A stretch of 64,000 nucleotides of DNA from DATBDE01 sp036270095 (GTDB lineage: Bacteria; Actinomycetota; Thermoleophilia; Solirubrobacterales; Solirubrobacteraceae): assembly GCA_036270095.1 (NCBI GenBank), contig DATBDE010000127.1, positions 62,001 to 126,000 of the forward strand, read 5' to 3'. Of the stretch, positions 1-8,653 are shown in pieces. How positions within the stretch are numbered: position 1 is the first letter of the stretch; the number at the start of each line of letters is the position of its first letter. Under the pieces are notes generated by a model, which saw only the letters and a program-made list of their open reading frames with translations, was not told the DNA's origin and made no database searches. The translations under genes and the position numbers were made by a program.

Positions 1-204
1 GTCGAAGCGGTCGGCGTAGGTGGTGAACCCGACCCAGGTGAAGAACACGATCGCGAACAGGCCGAAGTACTCGACGAAGACCTTGGGCGCCGGATCCGTC
101 TCGATGAGGTCCGACATGCGCGCGATGACGACCACGAACACGAGGTCGAAGAACAGCTCGAGGTTGGTGGGACGCGCCTCGGTGACGGTCGAACGCAGCC
201 GCAA
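1..204 (-). CDS. LtrA-like membrane protein, N-terminal part (runs off the left edge)
   Basis: This is the first ~68 residues of a low-temperature-requirement A (LtrA) family integral membrane protein; the rest lies beyond the window. The family hallmark ELFFDLVFV is present near residue 18, followed by a hydrophobic stretch ending in WVGFTTYADRFD at the edge, the usual layout of the first two membrane segments. An in-frame TGA (208-210) lies just upstream, so the start must be inside: TTG at 204 is the best candidate. It is divergent from the TolB-like gene. A second, broken copy of the family lies at 7.1-7.7 kb. The function of LtrA proteins is poorly defined; I make no substrate claim. Confidence 0.75.
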   Translation of the reverse strand, partial: MRLRSTVTEARPTNLELFFDLVFVVVIARMSDLIETDPAPKVFVEYFGLFAIVFFTWVGFTTYADRFD

Positions 205-253
205 ACGTCAGAGTTTGCTCCCGCCTTCGGACCGGTCGGATACGGTCCCCGCC

Positions 254-1270
254 GTGCGTCGCCCCCTGCTCGTGCTGCTCGTCCTCGCCGGCGTGCTCGC
301 CCTGCCCGCGGCGGCCTCGGCCACGCTGGTTTACGGCGTCCAGCCCAGCCGCGGCGCGCCGTCGGTTTGGGTGGCCAACAACGACGGCAGCGGCGCCACG
401 CGGCTCGCGACCGGCTACGGCGGTCCGACCATCTCGCCGGACGGCACCACGGTTGCCGCGCTGCGCCAGACGAGCTCGGGCGGCAGCGCCCTCTCCGTGT
501 TCCCGGCGACCGGCGGCCCCGGCCGTCGGCTGCTGACCAACGCGGGCTTCGCGACCGTGTCCTGGTCGCCGGACTCGTCCACCATCGCCGCCTATAGCGG
601 GCACCGGCTGCAGATCGCCAGCGTCGCCACGGGCGCCGTGGCCACGCTGGCCACGCTGGCCACGGGCAGGTTCAGCGGCACGGCGCCGAGCTTCTCGCCC
701 CTCGGCGACCAGATCGCCTACGCGCGGGCGACCAGCAGCCGCATCAACGCGCCCTCGGACGTCTACACCGTCCCCGTCGGCGGCGGGGCGCCGACCCGGC
801 TCACGACCGACGGCCTGTCGCTCAACCCGATCTGGGGCCCGACGCAGATCGCGTACTCGCGCGGCCCGCACCGGCGCCAGGACTTCCCGCGCCTGAACAT
901 CTGGCTCATGAACCCGGACGGGTCCAACCAGCGCCAGCTGACCAACGTGCGCGTGCCGACGCTCGTGTCCGGCCTCGCGCCGCTGCAGTGGTCGGCCAAC
1001 GGCCAGCAGCTCCTGGCCACCTTCGGCGGGCAGGACACCGACCAGGCCTACGCCGTCGACCCCAACACCGGCGCCGCGCGCGACCTCGGCGCCCGCCGCT
1101 TCAACGGCACCGCGCCGGCGGCGATCTCGCGCGACGGCACGACCGTCCTGGCGCAGACCGGCGGCGAGGAGGGCCCGAGCTCCGGCCAGAACGTCGTGTC
1201 GATCCCGTTCACCGGGGGCGCGGCGACCGTGCTCGTGCGGCGCGCGAGCACGCCGGACTGGAACGCCTAG
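254..1270 (+). CDS. Secreted TolB-like beta-propeller (PD40 repeat) protein
   Basis: A 338-residue protein with a signal peptide (RR near the start, a hydrophobic core of Leu/Val/Ala, then an AAASA-type cleavage region around residue 23). It contains at least five degenerate PD40/WD40-like repeats, seen as SPDG, SPDS, SPLG, SANG and SRDG motifs each followed by a hydrophobic beta strand, as in the TolB C-terminal propeller. Such domains usually bind protein or peptide ligands outside the membrane. GTG at 254 is chosen because it begins the signal peptide; the frame is open further upstream but that part has no signal-peptide logic. A short 9-bp tandem repeat (near 638-663) encodes the ATLATLATG stretch. 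Specific role unknown. Confidence 0.7.
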   Translation: MRRPLLVLLVLAGVLALPAAASATLVYGVQPSRGAPSVWVANNDGSGATRLATGYGGPTISPDGTTVAALRQTSSGGSALSVFPATGGPGRRLLTNAGFATVSWSPDSSTIAAYSGHRLQIASVATGAVATLATLATGRFSGTAPSFSPLGDQIAYARATSSRINAPSDVYTVPVGGGAPTRLTTDGLSLNPIWGPTQIAYSRGPHRRQDFPRLNIWLMNPDGSNQRQLTNVRVPTLVSGLAPLQWSANGQQLLATFGGQDTDQAYAVDPNTGAARDLGARRFNGTAPAAISRDGTTVLAQTGGEEGPSSGQNVVSIPFTGGAATVLVRRASTPDWNA

Positions 1271-1281
1271 TCCGAGCTGGC

Positions 1282-2517
1282 GTGGCCAACAAGGCCGCCT
1301 TCAGCCGCGAGGACGTCGCCGACGCCAAGCGCGGCGCCCCGGCGGTCTCGCTGGCCGGCTACGCCGCCGATCGCGGCCTGCAGTTCCTCGACCACGCGAC
1401 GCCGGCCGGCTACCGGACGGCGGTGCCCTGCGAGCCCGAGTTCCAGTTCAACCTCATGCGCGGCCCGCTGCCCGGCGGGGAGTTCGGCGTGGTCGGGCAC
1501 GAGGCCTTCGGCCTGCCATGGGTCGGCGGCACCGTGGCCTGGTCGGGCTGGGTCGAGACCGTGGGCAGGCCCAAGGGCACCGGCCTGCGGGCGCGCGACT
1601 TCGCCCTGTCGATGCTGCCGGGCGCGGACCTGTTCACGGGCTGGGGCAGCGAGAAGGTCGAGCCGCTGCGCACGCCCTGCACCATCGCCGCCGTGCGCCT
1701 GCCCGAGAGCGCCGGCCTCCAGCCCCACCTGCGCATCGACAACCGGGACGCCGCACCGCCCTACGACTTCGGCAACGACGTCGACCTGCACGCGCTGGGG
1801 CTGCTGCTGCACGCCGACCCGGCGGCGCCCGCCGACCTGCTCGACGCCTTCCTGGCCGAGCCGGTGGCGTCGACCCTGCACGCTCACGCGGGCGACCCGC
1901 TGTTCCAGGTCCTGATCACCTGCGCGACGCTGGTCGTGCGCCGCAACGGCTGGATCGCCGACCCCGCGCAGCTCGACGAGCTCTGCGGCTTTGCCTCCTC
2001 GCTGGCGCGCAACGCGCGCGCGGCCTGCCGCGCCCGGCTGCCCCGCCAGCCGTTCGAGGATGCGCTGCCGCCTCCGGCCTGGCAGACCGGCGCGGCGCCA
2101 GCGCGCGGGTTTGCGCTCGAGCCGCACTGGCAGGAGTGGGCGGCGGCCACCGCCGGGCGGTTCGGGCTCGCGCTCGAGGGCGCGGTCGCCTACCACCGCG
2201 CCTTCCCCTCGGTGCCAGCGCCCGGCTTCGCCAAGGTGGTGATGCGGGGCACGCTGCCGGTCCTCGGCGTTTTCGGGCGCCTCGTCGTCCACACCGAGCC
2301 GGGCGCCTCCCGCGCCGCCGTGCTGGTGCCCGCCCCGGAGGGCGTGACCAGCGGACCCGACGGCGACCGCATCGAGACCGAACCGCCGGTGCGGCTCGAG
2401 GTGCGCGACGGCCTGGCCGGCGTCTACACGGTCACGAGCTACTGGGGCAACGCGATGGCGGGCGACGTCGACGCGCTGCTGGCCAACGCCGCCTACGTAC
2501 TGCGCGGGTGGCTCTAG
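1282..2517 (+). CDS. Conserved hypothetical protein, 411 aa
   Basis: I do not recognise this family. From GTG at 1282 the frame encodes a soluble, Ala- and Pro-rich protein without membrane segments or a signal peptide. The codon pattern (G/C at nearly every third position) and its length support real coding. It starts 12 bases after the TolB-like gene and is probably co-transcribed. The N-terminal third is Gly- and Trp-rich (LPWVGGTVAWSGW near residue 80) and the last third contains long hydrophobic strands. Its TAG stop (2515-2517) is the first triplet of the hairpin repeat that follows, so the repeat defines the C-terminus. Confidence 0.6.
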   Translation: MANKAAFSREDVADAKRGAPAVSLAGYAADRGLQFLDHATPAGYRTAVPCEPEFQFNLMRGPLPGGEFGVVGHEAFGLPWVGGTVAWSGWVETVGRPKGTGLRARDFALSMLPGADLFTGWGSEKVEPLRTPCTIAAVRLPESAGLQPHLRIDNRDAAPPYDFGNDVDLHALGLLLHADPAAPADLLDAFLAEPVASTLHAHAGDPLFQVLITCATLVVRRNGWIADPAQLDELCGFASSLARNARAACRARLPRQPFEDALPPPAWQTGAAPARGFALEPHWQEWAAATAGRFGLALEGAVAYHRAFPSVPAPGFAKVVMRGTLPVLGVFGRLVVHTEPGASRAAVLVPAPEGVTSGPDGDRIETEPPVRLEVRDGLAGVYTVTSYWGNAMAGDVDALLANAAYVLRGWL

Positions 2518-2613
2518 GCCATAGCTCGGCGTTCCTGAGCCGGACGCAGGGGTGAAGCCGTGCTAGGCACGGCGAACCCCGATGACCCCGCCAGGACCGG
2601 CGAGAATGGCCTA
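2515..2613. repeat. Dispersed hairpin repeat, copy 1 of 3
   Basis: A 99-bp element with perfect 8-bp inverted ends (TAGGCCAT / ATGGCCTA), inner complementary blocks (CTCG..CG / CG..CGAG, CCTG / CAGG, GGGGT / ACCCC) and a central GCCGTGC-TAG-GCACGGC stem-loop. It fills the whole space between two convergent genes; its left end gives the TAG stop of the 411-aa protein and its right end the TAG stop of the aldehyde dehydrogenase on the other strand. Near-identical copies lie at 23701 and 25262. It may act as a bidirectional terminator or be a MITE/REP-like element. Confidence 0.85.
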
Positions 2614-4083
2614 GAGGTTCACCGCGACGTATTTGGTCTCCAGGTACTCCTCGATGCCCTCGTGGCCGCCCTCGCGGCCGAAGCCGGAGTACTTGACGCC
2701 GCCGAACGGCGCCGCCGGGTTGGAGACGATGCCCTGGTTGAGGCCGATCATCCCGGTCTGCAGCGCCTCGCACACGCGGAACGCGCGCTTGACGTCGCCG
2801 GTGTAGACGTAGGCGACGAGGCCGAAGACGGTGTCGTTGGCCTCGGCCACCGCCTCCTCCTCGGAGCTGAACGTCGTCACCGGCGCGACCGGACCGAAGA
2901 TCTCCTCCTTGAGCAGGCGCGCGGTGCGCGGCACGTCGTCGAGGACGGTGGGCGCGTAGAAGTAGCCCGGGCCGTCGGCGGGGTGGCCGCCGAGCAGCAC
3001 CTTGGCGCCCTTGGACACCGCGTCCTCGACCAGCTCCTGGACCTTGCCGCGCTGGTCGTCGTCGATCAGCGGGCCGAGGTCCACGCCGTCCTCGGTGCCG
3101 CGGCCGACCTTCAGCCCGCGCATCCGCTCGGCCAGCTTGGCGGCGAACGCCTCCGCCACCGCCTCGGCCACGTGAAAGCGGTTGGCGGCCGTGCAGGCCT
3201 CGCCGATGTTGCGCAGCTTGGCGATCATCGCGCCCTCGACCGCGGCGTCGAGGTCGGCATCCTCGAAGACGAGGAAGGGCGCGTTGCCGCCCAGCTCCAT
3301 GGACACGCGCAGGATCTGGTCGGCCGACTCCTCGATGAGCTTGCGGCCGACCTCGGTCGAGCCGGTGAAGGAGAGCTTGCGCGTGCGCGGGTCGTGGATG
3401 AGCGGCGCCATGACCGAGCCCGAGGAGCTCGAGGTGATGACGTTGAGGACGCCGCCGGGCAGGCCGACCTCCTCGAGGATCTGCGCCAGCGCGAGCATCG
3501 ACAGCGGCGTCTGCGAGGCGGGCTTGACCACCATCGTGCAGCCGGCCGCGACGGCCGGGCCGATCTTGCGCGTGCCCATGGCGGCGGGGAAGTTCCACGG
3601 CGTGATCAGCAGGCACGGGCCCACCGGCTGCTTCATGGTCAGCAGGCGGCCGGCGCCGTTGGGGGCGACGCTGTAGCGGCCTTCGATGCGCACCGCCTCC
3701 TCGGCGAACCAGCGCAGGAACTCGGAGGCGTAGGCGACCTCGGCCTTGGACTCGGCCAGGGCCTTGCCCATCTCCAGCGTCATGAGCAGGGCCAGGTCGT
3801 CGGCCCGCTCGGTCATGGCCTCGAAAGCGCGGCGCAGGATCTCGCCGCGTTCGCGCGGCGGGTGGGCGGCCCACTCGGCCTGCGCCGCCACGGCGGCGTC
3901 GAGCGCGCGCACGGCGTCGTCGGGTCGGGCGTCGGCGACCTCGGCGATGGTCTCGCCGGTCGCCGGGTCCTCGACTCGCAGGGTCCCGCCCTCGGCCGGG
4001 TCGATCCATTCGCCGGCGATGTAGAGCTGCTTGGGGACGCCGTCGAGGACGGCGGCTTCGTTCTTTGTTGCGGTGGTGGTCAT
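2611..4083 (-). CDS. gabD: NAD(P)-dependent succinate-semialdehyde dehydrogenase-type aldehyde dehydrogenase
   Basis: A 490-residue class of aldehyde dehydrogenase that oxidises aldehydes to acids (succinate semialdehyde in GabD proteins) with NAD(P). All catalytic landmarks are present: Asn164 in TPWNFP, the cofactor lysine at ~187 in VVKPAS, Glu263 in MELGGNAP and the nucleophile Cys297 in GEACTAANR. The C-terminal PFGGVKYSGFGREGG signature is typical of GabD. The ATG at 4083 overlaps the TGA of the upstream acetolactate-synthase-like gene (ATGA), so the two are translated as a coupled pair. The pairing suggests a 2-oxoacid decarboxylating/condensing step that makes an aldehyde which this enzyme then oxidises; the exact substrate is not shown by sequence. 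Confidence 0.85.
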   Translation of the reverse strand: MTTTATKNEAAVLDGVPKQLYIAGEWIDPAEGGTLRVEDPATGETIAEVADARPDDAVRALDAAVAAQAEWAAHPPRERGEILRRAFEAMTERADDLALLMTLEMGKALAESKAEVAYASEFLRWFAEEAVRIEGRYSVAPNGAGRLLTMKQPVGPCLLITPWNFPAAMGTRKIGPAVAAGCTMVVKPASQTPLSMLALAQILEEVGLPGGVLNVITSSSSGSVMAPLIHDPRTRKLSFTGSTEVGRKLIEESADQILRVSMELGGNAPFLVFEDADLDAAVEGAMIAKLRNIGEACTAANRFHVAEAVAEAFAAKLAERMRGLKVGRGTEDGVDLGPLIDDDQRGKVQELVEDAVSKGAKVLLGGHPADGPGYFYAPTVLDDVPRTARLLKEEIFGPVAPVTTFSSEEEAVAEANDTVFGLVAYVYTGDVKRAFRVCEALQTGMIGLNQGIVSNPAAPFGGVKYSGFGREGGHEGIEEYLETKYVAVNL

Positions 4084-5726
4084 GTGGCCACGGTCTCCGT
4101 TCCGAGCTCTTCTGAGAGAGCCACGTCGATGGAGTAGTCGATGGGGACGACGATGACCGAGGGGCGATCCAGGGCCAGCGCCGTCCGGAGGTGGTCGCAG
4201 AAGTCGTCGACGGAGTCGCAGCGGAAGGCCGCGCAGCCGAACGCCTCGGCGAGCTTGACGAAGTCGGGGTTGGTGAAGTCGACGCCGAAGTGGCGGCCGA
4301 ACTTCTTGTCCTGCTTCCAGACGATCGAGCCGAACTGCCGGTTTTCCCAGATGATGTTCACCGTCGGCGTGCGCAGGCGCACCGCGGTCTCGAGTTCCTG
4401 GCAGTTCATGAGGAAGCCGCCGTCGCCGTTGACGGTGATGACGTGCCGGTCGGGGTGGACGAGCTTGGCCGCGATCGCCGTCGGCACGGCGATCCCCATG
4501 CCGGCCAGGCCGTTGGCGATCATCACCGTCTCGGGCTCGGCGGCCGGGAACATGCGCGCGATCCACAGCTTGTGCAGCCCGACGTCGCTGATGAGGATGT
4601 CGTCGCGGCGCAGGACCTGGCGCAGCTCCCACAGGACGCGCGGCGGGTGCAGCGGGAAGGCGTCGTCGTTGCGGCCCTGCTCGAAGTGGCGCAGCACGAG
4701 GTCGTGCAGGCGGCGGTCGGCGACCGGGAAGGTCACGTGGCGGCACTCCTCGGTCAGGCGGCTGAGCGTGTGGTAGATGTCGCCGAGCAGGTCGACGTCG
4801 GTGACGAAGTGCTCGTCGACCTCGGGCGCGACGGTGTCGATGCAGACGATCTTCTTGTCGCCGTTGGGGTTCCAGTTGGCGGGGTCGTGCTCGACGAGGT
4901 CGTAGCCGACGGTGATCACCACGTCGGCGTCCTCGAAGCCGGCAAGCTCGTAGTCGCGCTGCTGGAGCCCGACCACGCCCGCCCCGTGCGGGTCCTCGTA
5001 GTCGATCAGGCCCTTGCCCATGAAGGTCTCGGCCACCGGGATGCCGGTCGCGCGGGCGAACTCGCGCAGCGCCGGCGCCGCGCCCACGCGGGCGACGCCG
5101 TTGCCGGCCAGGACGATGGGGCTGATCGCGTTGCTGATGAGCTCGGCGGCGGCGAGCACCTCGGCCGCGGCGGGCTCGGTGCGGCGGACGGTCTCGTGCA
5201 CCGGCAGCGGCGCGGCGTCGAGCTGGGCCGCCATCACGTCCTCGGGAAGCTCGAGGTGGGTGGCGCCGGGCTTCTGGGCCTGGGCGACCTTGAACGCCTT
5301 GCGCACGGCCTCGGGGATCACCCTGGCGCTGTTCAGGCTCGTGTTCCACTTCGTGACCGGGGCCATCATCGAGACCACGTCGATGTACTGGTGGGACTCC
5401 TTGTGCATGCGCTCGAGGTCGGCCTGGCCGGTCAGGGCGACGAGCGGGGCGCGATCGAGGAAGGCGTCGGCGACGGCGGTGATGAGGTTGGTGGCGCCGG
5501 GGCCGAGGGTGCCCAGGCAAACGCCGGCGCGGCGGGTCAGGCGGCCGTACATGTCGGCCATGTAGGCGCCGCCCTGCTCGTGGCGCACCGGCACGAACGC
5601 GATCGACGAGTTGGCGAGCGACTCGTTGAGGTCGAGGGTCTCCTCGCCCGGGATGCCGAAGACGTAGCGAACGCCCTCGGCCTCCAGGCACTCGACGAAC
5701 ACATCCGATGCTTTACGTGCGGTCAC
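4080..5726 (-). CDS. Thiamine-diphosphate enzyme, acetolactate synthase large-subunit-like
   Basis: A 548-residue three-domain ThDP enzyme. The N-terminal pyrimidine-binding domain has the catalytic Glu50 (PVRHEQGGAYMAD), the middle domain has the FMGKG region, and the C-terminal domain carries the metal/diphosphate motif NGDGGFLMNCQELETA. This matches acetolactate synthase/catabolic AlsS-like enzymes, but no small regulatory subunit or other branched-chain amino acid gene is nearby, so a catabolic or different 2-oxoacid substrate is as likely as valine biosynthesis. The GTG start at 5726 has a strong AGAAGGGG ribosome site upstream. It forms an operon with the downstream aldehyde dehydrogenase (4-base overlap) and is divergent from the SpoIID gene. 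Confidence 0.8.
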   Translation of the reverse strand: MTARKASDVFVECLEAEGVRYVFGIPGEETLDLNESLANSSIAFVPVRHEQGGAYMADMYGRLTRRAGVCLGTLGPGATNLITAVADAFLDRAPLVALTGQADLERMHKESHQYIDVVSMMAPVTKWNTSLNSARVIPEAVRKAFKVAQAQKPGATHLELPEDVMAAQLDAAPLPVHETVRRTEPAAAEVLAAAELISNAISPIVLAGNGVARVGAAPALREFARATGIPVAETFMGKGLIDYEDPHGAGVVGLQQRDYELAGFEDADVVITVGYDLVEHDPANWNPNGDKKIVCIDTVAPEVDEHFVTDVDLLGDIYHTLSRLTEECRHVTFPVADRRLHDLVLRHFEQGRNDDAFPLHPPRVLWELRQVLRRDDILISDVGLHKLWIARMFPAAEPETVMIANGLAGMGIAVPTAIAAKLVHPDRHVITVNGDGGFLMNCQELETAVRLRTPTVNIIWENRQFGSIVWKQDKKFGRHFGVDFTNPDFVKLAEAFGCAAFRCDSVDDFCDHLRTALALDRPSVIVVPIDYSIDVALSEELGTETVAT

Positions 5727-5750
5727 AGTTCCCCTTCTACCGTCGCTCTG

Positions 5751-7148
5751 TTGCCCCGTTTTGTTCTTCTAGGAACGCTAGCCATCGCCACAATGGCCGC
5801 CCCCGCCACCGCGTCGGGGGCGGATCGCATGTGGATCGACGGCCGCGGCTTCGGCCACGGGATCGGCCTCTCGCAGGAGGGCGCGCGCGGCTTCGCCGAG
5901 CACGGTTTCAACTACCGGCAGATCCTGCGCCACTACTACCGCGGCACGTCCGTGGGCACGCTGTCGCCCGCGCGCAGCGTGCGGGTGCTCCTGCAGTCCG
6001 GCGGCCCGGCGGTGTTCAGCGGCGCCAGCGACGTCGGCGGGGTCAAGCTCGACCCCGGCCGCACCTACACCGCCGTGGCGATCGCCGGCGGGCGGCTGGA
6101 GATCCGCGGCGGCGGGCGCGCCGTGGCCCGCGGCGGCTCGCCCCTGCAGGTGCGCGGGCCGGGGCCGCTCAACGTGGCCGGCGGCACCTACCGGGGCACG
6201 CTCGAGCTGTCGGCGGCCGGCGGCGTGCAGGTGGTCAACACGCTCCCGCTCGAGGACTACGTGCGCGGGGTGGTCTCGGCCGAGAGCTTGTCCTCGTGGC
6301 CGATCGAGGAGCTCAAGGCCCAGGCAGTGGCCGCGCGCGGCTACGCGGTGACCACCTCCCACGGTGGCGCCTTCGACCAGTACGCGGACACGCGCTCGCA
6401 GGTCTACAAGGGCGTCGGGGCCGAGACCGCGCGCACCGATGCCGCCGTGCGGGCCACGCGGGGTCAGGTCGTCACGTATCGAGGTCGTGCCGTCACCTCC
6501 TACTTCTTCGCCGCCTCGGGCGGTCACACCGAGAACGTCGAGGACTCGTTCGTGGGCTCCTCGCCCAAGCCGTGGCTGAAGGGTGTGCCCGACCCCTACG
6601 AGCGCGGCGCGCCCATGCACACCTGGCACCGCGGCCCGTACAGGCACGCGCAGCTCGGCGCCAAGCTGGGCGACTGGGTGAGGGGCGGCTTCGAGCGCGT
6701 CGTCGTGACCCGGCGCGGCGCCTCGCCGCGGATCGTGCACGCGGTGGTCGTCGGCACGCGCGGGCGCACGCGGGTCACGGGACCCGACCTGAAGGCACGC
6801 CTGGGTCTGCCCGACAGCTGGGCGACGTTCGTCGACGTCTCCACCGTGCCCTCGCCGGCGGGGCCGCCGCTGGCCGCCGCGGTCGGCGTCGGCGGCGGGG
6901 TCAACGTGCGCGCCCGGGCGGCGTGCGCGGTGCGGGGCACGATCGGCGCCGGCGCGCCCGGCGCCCCGGTCGCCGTGCAGGCCGAGCGCCGGGGGCGCTG
7001 GCACGTCGTGGCGACGACGAAGCTGCGGCGCGGCGGCGGCTATGCCGCGGTGGTGCCGCGCTCGGGCACCTACCGCGTGCGCTACCACGGCCTGGACGGC
7101 CCGCCGGTGCGGGTCACGTGCCGCGTTGCAGCGCCTCCAGGACGATGA
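5751..7148 (+). CDS. Secreted SpoIID/LytB-domain protein
   Basis: A 465-residue exported protein with a short signal peptide from a TTG start at 5751 (ATG at 5793 is the only alternative and would remove the hydrophobic core). Residues ~165-275 carry the SpoIID/LytB domain: PLEDYVRGVVSAE, LKAQAVAARGYA, QVYKG and SYFFAASGGHTENVED, which contain the acidic and Ser/His residues known from SpoIID lytic transglycosylases acting on denuded glycan. In non-sporulating actinobacteria such proteins are thought to modify cell-wall glycan. An ~100-residue C-terminal extension, rich in Arg/Gly, resembles a beta-sandwich wall domain. The 3' end overlaps the remains of the LtrA pseudogene on the other strand by 35 bp. 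Confidence 0.8.
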   Translation: MPRFVLLGTLAIATMAAPATASGADRMWIDGRGFGHGIGLSQEGARGFAEHGFNYRQILRHYYRGTSVGTLSPARSVRVLLQSGGPAVFSGASDVGGVKLDPGRTYTAVAIAGGRLEIRGGGRAVARGGSPLQVRGPGPLNVAGGTYRGTLELSAAGGVQVVNTLPLEDYVRGVVSAESLSSWPIEELKAQAVAARGYAVTTSHGGAFDQYADTRSQVYKGVGAETARTDAAVRATRGQVVTYRGRAVTSYFFAASGGHTENVEDSFVGSSPKPWLKGVPDPYERGAPMHTWHRGPYRHAQLGAKLGDWVRGGFERVVVTRRGASPRIVHAVVVGTRGRTRVTGPDLKARLGLPDSWATFVDVSTVPSPAGPPLAAAVGVGGGVNVRARAACAVRGTIGAGAPGAPVAVQAERRGRWHVVATTKLRRGGGYAAVVPRSGTYRVRYHGLDGPPVRVTCRVAAPPGR

Positions 7149-7739
7149 GCGCGACCAGGACCGCCGTGGCGAGCGCGACGAGCGTCACGGGGACCAGCAG
7201 CGGCGCGATCGCGGCCAGCAGCACGAGCAGCACGAGCGTGGATCCCCTCATCCGTCGCATCTCGAGCGCGGGCGGCCGGTCGGTGCGGCTCTGCGCGATG
7301 GTGAGTCAGAGCAGGTAGAGCGCCGCGCCCCCGGCCAGGGCCCAGCCGGCGCCGGCCTCGACGTCGCCGCCGGCCGACTCGGCGATGAGCATGTTCACGC
7401 CTGCGCCGACCGCGGTCAGGGCGCCGAGCAGCAGGATGTGGATGCGGGATAGAGCTGCATCGACCCGGTGGTGCTGCTCAGCCCACCCGGGATGCCGTGG
7501 CCGAAGTACACCCACCCCAGGCAGGCGACGGCGGCGAAGCCGATCGCCGCGGTGACGGCGGAGGCGGCGTGCCAGTGGTTGTGGGCCTCGCCCAGCGTCA
7601 CCGCGACCACGGAGAGGCCAGCGAAGACGCCGAACCACGCGCACGAGCTCCAGCGGAGCTCGGCGATCGCGACCACGAAGACCAGGTCGAAGAACAGCTC
7701 GAGCCACGAGGCGTGGCGCTCCTCCGTGCGGCAGCACAA
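7114..7739 (-). pseudogene. Broken LtrA-family membrane protein gene
   Basis: Three pieces of one LtrA-like protein can be read in order on the minus strand, but not in one frame. The N-terminal LELFFDLVFVVAIAEL (from about 7720) runs directly into a later segment (VVAVTLGEAHNHW and a hydrophobic helix), so the central part is missing. Near 7445 the frame must shift to continue into IHILLLGALTAVGAG. An in-frame TGA (7306-7308) then interrupts the C-terminal part, which goes on through MRRMRGSTLVLLV to a stop at 7114. Internal deletion, frameshift and nonsense codon together mark a decayed paralog of the gene at the left edge of the window. Confidence 0.75.
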
Positions 7740-7766
7740 CGCAGCCGCCGCATGGAGGCACCACGG

Positions 7767-8618
7767 CTACACGGCGACGGGCTCGCGCACGAAGTCGGCG
7801 ATCAAGGCCCCCAGCCGCTCGGGCTGGTCCTCGGAGACGAAGGTCCGCGCGCCGCGGATCTCCTCGAAGCGGCCCTCGGGGAACATCGTCGCCAGCCGCC
7901 GGCCGGTGTCGAGCGGGAAGAACTTGTCGTCCGCGCCCCAGGCCACCAGGACCGGCTTCGTGAACGTCGGGAAGCGCTCGGCCGCGGCCAGCGTGACGTC
8001 GGGGCTCATCCCCCGGATCGTCTTGCCGGCGTCGCGCCGGATGCTCGCGTTGTCGAGCATCGGGCCCACCCACGCGTCGGTGACCTCATTCGGGATGTCG
8101 CCGTGGCTCAGCGCCCCGAAGGCCATCGGCGTCTTCCGCACGGCGCGGGAGCGCATCGGCGCCATCAGCGCCTTGAGCCCACCCGGCGTCTTGGCGGCCG
8201 CGATCATGGGCTTGAACGCGGGCGGCGGGAAGTTCTCGAACGCGTCGCAGTTGGTGAGCACGAGCTTGCCCACGCGTTCGGGCCGCTCGGTCACCAGCAC
8301 CTGGCAGATCGCGCCGCCGGTGTCGTTGCCGATGACGACGGCGTCCGTGAGGTCGAGCGCCTCGAGGAACTCCGCGATCAGGTGCGCCACGCCGCGCGGC
8401 GAGGTGTCCGCGTCCGGGCGCATCGGCCGGGTGTGCGAGCCCAGCGGCCAGTCGGGCACGATCACCCGGCCGGCGTCCTCGAGCGGTGGCGCGACCTTGC
8501 GCCAGAGCAGGCCGTTGACGAGGAGCCCGTGGACGAACACGATCGGGGTGCCGGACCCCCCGCTGTCGCGGTAGCTGATCGTTCCGGCCGAGAGGGTGAG
8601 GTCATGGGTGGCATCCAT
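7767..8618 (-). CDS. Alpha/beta-fold hydrolase with an Asp nucleophile
   Basis: A 283-residue alpha/beta hydrolase. The oxyanion-hole HGLLVNG is at ~30-36 and the nucleophile elbow reads IGNDTGGA, placing Asp99 where lipases and esterases have Ser. Asp nucleophiles occur in haloalkane/haloacid dehalogenases and epoxide hydrolases of this fold, so a dehalogenase-type hydrolysis is possible. The acid residue is likely Asp230/231 (GADDKFF). The usual catalytic His before the C-terminal helix is missing: the segment reads GARTFVSEDQPE, with Thr259 where SHF or RHF is normal. The gene is divergent from a TetR regulator, 43 bp away, that probably controls it. Family assignment is firm; activity is uncertain because of the absent His. 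Confidence 0.75.
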   Translation of the reverse strand: MDATHDLTLSAGTISYRDSGGSGTPIVFVHGLLVNGLLWRKVAPPLEDAGRVIVPDWPLGSHTRPMRPDADTSPRGVAHLIAEFLEALDLTDAVVIGNDTGGAICQVLVTERPERVGKLVLTNCDAFENFPPPAFKPMIAAAKTPGGLKALMAPMRSRAVRKTPMAFGALSHGDIPNEVTDAWVGPMLDNASIRRDAGKTIRGMSPDVTLAAAERFPTFTKPVLVAWGADDKFFPLDTGRRLATMFPEGRFEEIRGARTFVSEDQPERLGALIADFVREPVAV

Positions 8619-8653
8619 CGCGTCGATCTCCTATGCTCGGGAACCCATACAGA

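Noticed and set aside
20..253. An upstream extension of the TolB-like gene from ATG 20
   Set aside because: This part is antisense to the LtrA-like N-terminus and would place the signal peptide ~78 residues inside the protein.
638..663. 9-bp tandem repeat in the TolB-like gene as a VNTR of interest
   Set aside because: Fewer than three units, in frame and in a loop of the propeller; probably ordinary low-complexity sequence.
4080..5726. Biosynthetic ilvB
   Set aside because: No ilvN, ilvC or leu genes are adjacent and the partner is an aldehyde dehydrogenase, so I left the function general and gave no ilvB symbol.
2432..7088. Very long open frames antisense to the aldehyde dehydrogenase, acetolactate synthase and SpoIID genes
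   Set aside because: They are Arg/Gly/Ala-rich, show no domains and arise from the strong G/C third-base bias; the real genes on the other strand carry full motifs.
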